From contig CAJFGA010000009.1 in the NCBI GenBank assembly GCA_904374385.1, positions 1 to 44,689 on the forward strand: a stretch of 44,689 bases of DNA. Reading direction: 5' to 3'. A program made the position numbers and the translations under genes. Origin of the DNA: an uncultured Clostridia bacterium (lineage in GTDB: Bacteria > Bacillota > Clostridia > Christensenellales > Borkfalkiaceae). The notes under the pieces were generated by a model, which saw only the letters and a list, made by a program, of their open reading frames with translations, was not told the DNA's origin and ran no database searches. Below, piece by piece: positions 39,620 to 44,689 of the stretch (positions are counted from its first letter, which is position 1; each line of letters starts with the position of its first letter).

Positions 39620-40867
39620 ATGGCAGAAATTTTCGCGGCGGTCGCCGCGGCGCTGGCGGCGATCTCCCTTGCCGTCGGGTTGATCCTATTAAAACGCACG
39701 AAGCCGGGAGATCAGTCCGGCGTAAAACAGGACGTGGCGCGGCTGACGCAGATGACCGACCGCGCCCTGTACATCAGCGAAAACAGCGCGCGCAGCGTAC
39801 AGAATTATTTGGAGTTCCTCTCCAAAAATCAGACGAGCAGTTTAAAAAACCTGCAGGAAGCGATGGAAAATCTGAGCGCGGTGACCGAAAAGCGCCTGAC
39901 CGAATTGCAGCGCTCTGTTGGCGGCGAGATCCGCTATATGAACGAACAAAACGCGAAGAACCTCGAAAATATCCGCCAAACGGTGGACGAAAAGCTGACC
40001 TCTACCCTCGAAAACAGGCTGAACAAGAGCTATTCCATCATCAACGAGCGGCTGGAAGCGGTGTACAAGGGCCTCGGCGAGGTGCAGCAGCTCGCCGGCA
40101 GCGTTGCGGACATTAAAAAAGTATTTTCCAACGTAAAACTCCGCGGTACTTGGGGCGAAGTACAGCTTTCCGCCCTGCTCGAACAGATGCTCTCCCCCGC
40201 TCAATACCGCGCCAACGTAAAGATCGACCCGCTGGAAAACTCCGTCGTCGAATATGCGGTGGTACTGCCCTCCCGCACGGATGAAACGGTGCTTCTGCCC
40301 ATCGACAGCAAGTTCCCCATAGAAGAATACCGGCGGCTGACGGAGGCTTCCGACTCCCTCGACCGAGAGGGAACGGACAGGGCGCTCAAAAATCTGGAAC
40401 GGGCGCTGAAATTGCAGGCGGACACCATCGCAAAAAAATATATCCGCCCGCCGCTGACCGCTGATTTTGCCATCATGTTCCTGCCTTTGGAAGGGCTGTA
40501 CGCCGAGAGCATCAAGATGCCCCACCTTGCGGAATACCTCGCCGCGCGGCACATAATGGCATGCGGACCGTCCACCCTCGGCGCCCTGTTGACGACGCTG
40601 CAGATCGGCTATAAGACGGCGGCGATCGAAAAGCGGTCGGGCGAACTTTGGGAATTGCTGGCGGCTTTCAAACACGAATTCCGCAATTTTGTGCTCATCC
40701 TCGAAAAGACGCAGAAAAAATTGCAGGAGGCACAGGATACCATCGAGAGCGCCGCGAAAAAGACGCGCACCATCGAACGAAAACTCAAGAACGTTTCCGA
40801 AATTTCCGGCGAAAGAGCGGATCTTCTGCTTTCGGACGACTTTGAAAGCGGGCGGAACGAAAATTAA
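39620..40867 (+). CDS. rmuC: RmuC-family DNA recombination protein
   Basis: A 415-residue protein. One N-terminal membrane helix (residues 3-22) is followed by a long coiled coil (about 40-165). The nuclease-like core has KLRGTWGEVQLSALLEQML, then VVLPSRTDETVLLPIDSKFP, and KPD-like residues within the PD-(D/E)XK-type fold. A second coiled coil is at the end. E. coli RmuC limits inversions at short inverted repeats; the biochemical role is unsettled. The ATG directly abuts the cca stop, and the AAGGAG site lies inside cca, so they are co-translated. Confidence 0.93.
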   Translation: MAEIFAAVAAALAAISLAVGLILLKRTKPGDQSGVKQDVARLTQMTDRALYISENSARSVQNYLEFLSKNQTSSLKNLQEAMENLSAVTEKRLTELQRSVGGEIRYMNEQNAKNLENIRQTVDEKLTSTLENRLNKSYSIINERLEAVYKGLGEVQQLAGSVADIKKVFSNVKLRGTWGEVQLSALLEQMLSPAQYRANVKIDPLENSVVEYAVVLPSRTDETVLLPIDSKFPIEEYRRLTEASDSLDREGTDRALKNLERALKLQADTIAKKYIRPPLTADFAIMFLPLEGLYAESIKMPHLAEYLAARHIMACGPSTLGALLTTLQIGYKTAAIEKRSGELWELLAAFKHEFRNFVLILEKTQKKLQEAQDTIESAAKKTRTIERKLKNVSEISGERADLLLSDDFESGRNEN

Positions 40868-40881
40868 AGGAGAGGGTTTTT

Positions 40882-41238
40882 GTGCGGCATTTTGTTGATT
40901 TTTGTCGCGCAATTATATATAATGAAAATATGAACATCATAAAGGAAGCGGGCTGTGCCCGCCAAACGGACAAGGGCGGCTTCGCCTTTTCAGACAAAAC
41001 CGTACAGGGGGCGGCCGTGGGAAAGCGCGGCGACGACCTGTATGTGATCTCTGCCCGGCGGTTCAAGCTGTATACGGAAGGGCAGGAACGGATCGACGTG
41101 CTTGCCGGTAGCGGCTTTATCAAATGGAAACGGGGCGAGATCCCCTTTTGCGAGGGCGATGCCTTTGAGGCGGACGCGCCGGGCGAATACGAATTGAACG
41201 GGGCCTGCACGTTTACCGTAACGCGCAAACCGATCTGA
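40882..41238 (+). CDS. small hypothetical protein, two possible starts
   Basis: The certain coding part is 102 residues from the ATG at 40930 (MNIIKEAGCARQTDKGGFAF). It is a beta-rich soluble domain with FKLYTEGQERIDVLAGSGFI and no family I recognise. The 5' end is ambiguous. A GTG at 40882 has AAAGGAG 9 bases upstream and would add 16 residues, translated from the rmuC mRNA. A TTGATT/TATAAT promoter lies inside that extension and ends 6 bases before the ATG at 40930, which would give a leaderless message. The extension is AT-rich and looks more like promoter than protein. Confidence 0.7.
   Translation: MRHFVDFCRAIIYNENMNIIKEAGCARQTDKGGFAFSDKTVQGAAVGKRGDDLYVISARRFKLYTEGQERIDVLAGSGFIKWKRGEIPFCEGDAFEADAPGEYELNGACTFTVTRKPI
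40895..40923 (+). promoter_or_regulatory. promoter ending 6 bases before an ATG
   Basis: TTGATT (40895-40900), a 17-base spacer, and TATAAT (40918-40923). The ATG is at 40930, where transcription itself should start, and no ribosome site lies between. Confidence 0.65.
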
Positions 41239-41297
41239 CGCAAAGCACCGCCCCGAGAAAGGGCGGCATACATCCATAAAACAGAGAGGAGGGAAAC

Positions 41298-44153
41298 ATG
41301 GTTAAAGCGACGTGCAGCTTCGGCGGAAAACTGCTGTTCGTGTTGGTCACGATCGTCGTATATACGATCGTGCTGGCGGCGGGCATCGTGGGCATCGGCT
41401 ATTATGCCTATAAAAATGTGACCGTGCGCGAACTGGCGGGGCTTATCCATGCGCAGGACTGGATATCGGAAGAATACAACGGAACCCTCGAAGAGTTTGT
41501 GCACAACGTGTCGGACGCGCTGCGCGGAGAGATCACCCTCAATACGATCATCGAGATCTCGCCCAAGGCGCGCGAAGCCTTTGACGGCATCGTCGCCAAT
41601 GCGGAAAACGTGGGGCTGTTCAAAATCGACACCGAGGCGCTGTACTCTATGCCGGTCGGGCAGATCTCTTCGCAGATCGACGAGGTGCTCGTCATCACGG
41701 CGACCCTGCAAGATCTTTCGGAAACATTCGCCTTTTCCCTGCCTGCGCTGCCCTTGATCGAGGGGACGGAAGAGGCGCCGCTGTATTTTTATGCGCAGGC
41801 GAACGCCCTGACCGAAGCGGGCGGATATGCGGGGCTGGATCAGGTATTTACACTGTCCGAAGAAGACTTTTCCTATTTTACGCGGGAAAGCGCCTATTTT
41901 TCGACGTATACGCAGGGGGATGAGACGCTGCCCGTCGTACAGACGGAAGAGCGGACGGTCGTGCGGCTGGAAGGCGTAGGAATACAGGGCGGCTATTTGA
42001 CCTATGGCGGCGGTTTCCTGTACCTGGGCACCGCGGCGGAAGGCGGCGGCACGATCGCATATAGCCGCATGACGGAAAACAGCGCCGCATTATGGCAGAC
42101 GCCCGGCGCAGACGGGGACGATTATCTGTTCGCACTCGCCGAAAATCAGGCGCTCTATACCGTTACGGCGCCTGCCGAGAGCGACAACGGGTTCGTTTAT
42201 GAACGGATCGAGGCAGAGACCGCGGGAACGGCCTATGCTGCGAAGATCGCGGCGCGGTACAGATACGAGCCGCTGTACGCACTGCGGAACGGGAACTATG
42301 TGCTCGCCACCCAAACGGACGGTAACGGAAACTATGTGATCGACGCGGAAAACGGCGGCTATGCGATCGCGGAAGATTATAAATCGGAAAAGGAACTGTA
42401 TTACAGAACAGACCTCTATACCGAACTCAGCGCGGAAGAGGCGGAAACGACCGCCACCGCCCAAGCGGTGTACGCGCGCACGAACGGGCTCGCGCATCTG
42501 CCGCTGACCAAGGCGCTGGATACGCTGGCGGACGCTTTGGACGTGAACGCGCTTACCCTTGCCGATATGGAAAGGTATTTCGGTGTACAGGTGGCGGAAA
42601 GCGGCGTGCTCGAACATCTATTGTATGTGCCGCTCGGCAGGTTTGCCGAAGCGGTAAACGAAGAGATCGAGGGGCTCCGCCTGAATGAAGTGCTCAGCCT
42701 TTCCGCAACGTCGCCGCGCATTCTGCTGACCCTCGCATACGGTAAAAATTATGCGATCGGCGAAGACGGTAGCATTATTGCCGGGGATCATCCCACGATC
42801 GGCTCGCTGGCGGAAAGCGTGGACGCGCTGACCATCGCTGACATCATAGACATCCGCGAACCGGATGCGGAAACGGGGGAAACGGGCTCTCCCAAACTGC
42901 TGCTCGCCGTAAAGGACTGGACTCTTCATGATTTTGCGGACAGCGAAAAGATCAACGCCCTGTCGCTGGGCGATCTGATCGAGATCGGCGACGGCGCGCC
43001 GCATCTGCTCGCCGCGCTCAAAGACGTGGCGGTGGGAAACTTGGCAGACGCGATCGACGGCATTCCCCTCGGCGACATGCTCGATATCTCCCCTTCCGAC
43101 CCTCTGCTCGGTGCCCTGTCCTCCTCTACCCTGCGCACCCTCGCCGACGACATTGCAAACCTTTCCGTACAGGAACTGTTCGCGGACAGCATCTATGTGC
43201 AGGAGCAGGCGGGCACGTTGGCGGATCTGGACGCGCTGGCGCAGGCATACGGCGCGGATAACCTATACATCCTGCAAAACGGCAGTTATATCGGCTGCGA
43301 TTCACTGTCAGAAGAGACGCTCGCCGCGATGGACGGCGATACGGCCGTTTATTCCCCGTACAAACGGGTGAGCGACGCCGGCGCTTATGCGGGCACGCCC
43401 CTGTATTATTTCCAAACCGGGGAAAACGGCGGGCAGATGGCGCTCGCTACGGGCGTAACAGCCTGGGATCTGCCCGAGACCCTGCCAAACGGCGTGACGC
43501 GCGATACGGCGTTCTATCTGCAGAGCGGGGGCGGCTATATCGCGGCGGTGCGCGGCGATAAGGGATATTCTTCGGATGCGGTGTGGTATTTAGACAGGGC
43601 GAGCGAACAGATGAAGCGCCTCGATCTCGTGCCGACGGCATACGGGGTTTTGGATGCGTTCGCGGGCGAAACGCTGTTTGCCAAACTTACCCCCGCCGAA
43701 ACGACCGCCGAAGGGTATTATACGGCGGGCAATCTGTTCGCTTTCGACATAGAAAACGAGCGTTGGCGGCAGGTGCAGACGCGGGCGGTGCGCGCCGGTG
43801 ACGGCAGCATCGCATACGAACTTGCCGAGGACGAAGAGGCGGACGGCGCACTGTATACCTACGGGCAGATCGCCGGCGCCTGGAAATACCTGCTTTTGCG
43901 CGGCGGCGCCGAACAGGCGTGCACCTTACAAAACATCGACGAGCTCGTCGCAAACGTGGCAAGCAATCTGCGCACGGCGACCATCGGCGCGCTGTACGAG
44001 GACGGAATGATCGACATCGCCCCGCCCGAAGGAACGGATGCGGAAGAAGTGCTCGCGCAGCCCGTTCAGACGGAAAACGGACAAAAGACGCTCGGCGAGT
44101 TGACCATCGGCGAAATGATCGCGGCAGTGTACGCGATCATCTCCAAAGGATAA
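41298..44153 (+). CDS. large membrane-anchored repeat protein
   Basis: A 951-residue protein of no family I recognise. Residues 10-36 are a single N-terminal membrane helix; the rest should be outside the cell. Two kinds of repeat appear. One is a 33-40-residue unit of the form LAxxIxxIxLGDLIxI followed by PxLLxAL; it is clearest at 502-541, 542-576, 577-609 and, shortened, 611-628, with weaker copies at 64-96, 408-480 and the C-terminus. The other is LYxLxNGxYV near 324-340, 662-680 and 740-760. It is rich in Ala, Asp, Glu and Tyr, and has no sortase motif. The ATG at 41298 has GGAGGG. It is possibly an adhesin or a stalk-like surface scaffold. Confidence 0.85.
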   Translation: MVKATCSFGGKLLFVLVTIVVYTIVLAAGIVGIGYYAYKNVTVRELAGLIHAQDWISEEYNGTLEEFVHNVSDALRGEITLNTIIEISPKAREAFDGIVANAENVGLFKIDTEALYSMPVGQISSQIDEVLVITATLQDLSETFAFSLPALPLIEGTEEAPLYFYAQANALTEAGGYAGLDQVFTLSEEDFSYFTRESAYFSTYTQGDETLPVVQTEERTVVRLEGVGIQGGYLTYGGGFLYLGTAAEGGGTIAYSRMTENSAALWQTPGADGDDYLFALAENQALYTVTAPAESDNGFVYERIEAETAGTAYAAKIAARYRYEPLYALRNGNYVLATQTDGNGNYVIDAENGGYAIAEDYKSEKELYYRTDLYTELSAEEAETTATAQAVYARTNGLAHLPLTKALDTLADALDVNALTLADMERYFGVQVAESGVLEHLLYVPLGRFAEAVNEEIEGLRLNEVLSLSATSPRILLTLAYGKNYAIGEDGSIIAGDHPTIGSLAESVDALTIADIIDIREPDAETGETGSPKLLLAVKDWTLHDFADSEKINALSLGDLIEIGDGAPHLLAALKDVAVGNLADAIDGIPLGDMLDISPSDPLLGALSSSTLRTLADDIANLSVQELFADSIYVQEQAGTLADLDALAQAYGADNLYILQNGSYIGCDSLSEETLAAMDGDTAVYSPYKRVSDAGAYAGTPLYYFQTGENGGQMALATGVTAWDLPETLPNGVTRDTAFYLQSGGGYIAAVRGDKGYSSDAVWYLDRASEQMKRLDLVPTAYGVLDAFAGETLFAKLTPAETTAEGYYTAGNLFAFDIENERWRQVQTRAVRAGDGSIAYELAEDEEADGALYTYGQIAGAWKYLLLRGGAEQACTLQNIDELVANVASNLRTATIGALYEDGMIDIAPPEGTDAEEVLAQPVQTENGQKTLGELTIGEMIAAVYAIISKG

Positions 44154-44271
44154 GGCAATCGTTTTCGTCCGCGTGAAGGCTGTCTGCGGATTGAACACAA
44201 CATAAACCGCCAATCAATAAAAGAGATCGTCTGATTACGGCAGTTCCTATAGAGAATTTTCACCACAGAAA

Positions 44272-44320
44272 ATAAGTATAGCGCGCTATACCTTGCAAGC
44301 AAGGCAAGTGCGCTTATTTA
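44272..44320. repeat. nested palindromes, possible terminator or junction
   Basis: GTATAGCGCGCTATAC (44276-44291) is a perfect palindrome. CCTTGCAAGCAAGG follows directly, and the outer AATAAG and CTTATT can also pair. A T-rich stretch follows on the plus strand. It may terminate the 951-residue protein's transcript or mark the edge of acquired DNA. Confidence 0.5.
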
Positions 44321-44321
44321 T

Positions 44322-44350
44322 TTTACTTTTTAATTTGATTGTTTTATAAT
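44322..44350 (+). promoter_or_regulatory. promoter of the WapI-like gene
   Basis: TTTACT (44322-44327), a 17-base spacer, and TATAAT (44345-44350). Confidence 0.7.
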
Positions 44351-44385
44351 ATCTGAAAGATAATCAGTAATTTAGAGGGGGAGAG

Positions 44386-44689
44386 ATGCTTATTTCGGAA
44401 AAAAACAAACGTATAGACTTCAATGTTATCGGATACGAATTTCCACATGAAAAACCGTCGAAAAAAGGATTTTATTATGATGCCAATTGGCTAAATTTAA
44501 AGATTAATTATCACGATGGAAAAAAAGATAAAACGTATACCGATAATTGTTTGTTGACATATGAATTGTCTGATTTGATAAATGTTTTGCATAAAATTAT
44601 CAACGGGAATGAGAATAGTTATATATCGGATTTTATGGAGCCATATTTATCTATTTGCATTACAAATGTCGACGAATTTATTATTTTTG
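44386..44689 (+). CDS. WapI-like immunity protein, incomplete at window end
   Basis: The first 101 codons of a gene that runs off the window. IDFNVIGYEFP, YYDANWLNLKI, YTDNCLLTYELSDLINVLHK, then YISDFMEPYLSI match the WapI family as I remember it; these proteins protect against the C-terminal toxin of WapA-type contact-dependent proteins. AGAGGGGGAG precedes the ATG at 44386. Codon use is strongly AT-biased, unlike the preceding genes, which points to transfer. No toxin gene is visible in the window, so it is an orphan here or its partner lies beyond the edge. Confidence 0.72.
   Translation, partial: MLISEKNKRIDFNVIGYEFPHEKPSKKGFYYDANWLNLKINYHDGKKDKTYTDNCLLTYELSDLINVLHKIINGNENSYISDFMEPYLSICITNVDEFIIF

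Larger units (their letters stand above)
44154..44385. other. gap: palindromic junction into AT-rich DNA
   Basis: Composition falls from chromosomal to AT-rich near 44220. It contains a 16-base perfect palindrome (44276-44291), nested repeats of CTTGC/GCAAG type, and the promoter of the last gene. No reading frame is convincing. Confidence 0.55.

Noticed and set aside
1-44689. tRNA, rRNA, CRISPR arrays, intact insertion sequences or prophage genes
   Set aside because: I looked for conserved tRNA and rRNA segments, regularly spaced repeats, transposases, integrases and phage structural genes, and found none that stand up.

Overview
The window looks like chromosomal DNA from an anaerobic, fermentative Gram-positive Firmicute of the Clostridia. 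It is fairly GC-rich for that group, with strong AGGAGG-type ribosome sites and near-consensus TTGACA/TATAAT promoters. The signs are a Rex-controlled bifunctional AdhE, a GTP-type PEP carboxykinase, an ECF transporter S component, the Veg / DUF3794-LysM / IspE neighbourhood, and a BofA-like protein. The last two point to an endospore former or a recent descendant of one. The placement near Christensenellales-type gut clostridia is an inference from gene content only. I see no rRNA, tRNA, CRISPR array, intact insertion sequence or prophage.

Layout, left to right. 1-5.98 kb: a YcxB-like membrane protein, a Crp/Fnr-type regulator with a palindrome at its own start site, a cupin, the tRNA-modifying dehydratase TcdA, an EF-G-like GTPase, a Cof-type HAD phosphatase and BofA. 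6.1-7.49 kb: an AT-rich foreign patch with one intact methyltransferase and apparent gene remnants. 7.49-11.6 kb: rex-adhE-phosphotransferase operon behind two overlapping Rex-type operators. 11.9-18.44 kb: a truncated HTH gene, then ispE, a membrane protein, a fused GtrA-glycosyltransferase and a YfhO-type transferase, apparently one operon. 18.7-24.99 kb: a second YcxB-like protein, a DUF3794/LysM spore protein, divergent veg, an ECF S component, a zinc-ribbon protein with a very acidic tail and a large lipoprotein.

25.1-31.3 kb: a small conserved protein, rplM-rpsI, a fused ABC transporter and pckG. 31.28-35.3 kb: a hypothetical gene facing a compact marR-nitroreductase-radical SAM-mutM operon. 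35.5-38.2 kb: a lipid kinase and a cation/proton antiporter. 38.2-44.15 kb: cca-rmuC, a small ORF with two possible starts, and a 951-residue membrane-anchored repeat protein. The right end enters a second AT-rich patch with an incomplete WapI-like immunity gene.

How the genes may work together: Rex senses NADH/NAD+ and controls NADH disposal through AdhE. The GtrA/GT2/YfhO set matches the three-component scheme for adding sugars to cell-wall polymers outside the membrane. The marR operon links electrophile or nitro-compound sensing, a flavin reductase and two DNA-repair-type enzymes. The most novel-looking items are the 951-residue repeat protein, the in-frame flippase-glycosyltransferase fusion that keeps an internal ribosome site, divergent promoters sharing one -35 hexamer, and two promoters that predict leaderless or nearly leaderless mRNAs. 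All functions come from reading the sequence; no database search was run.
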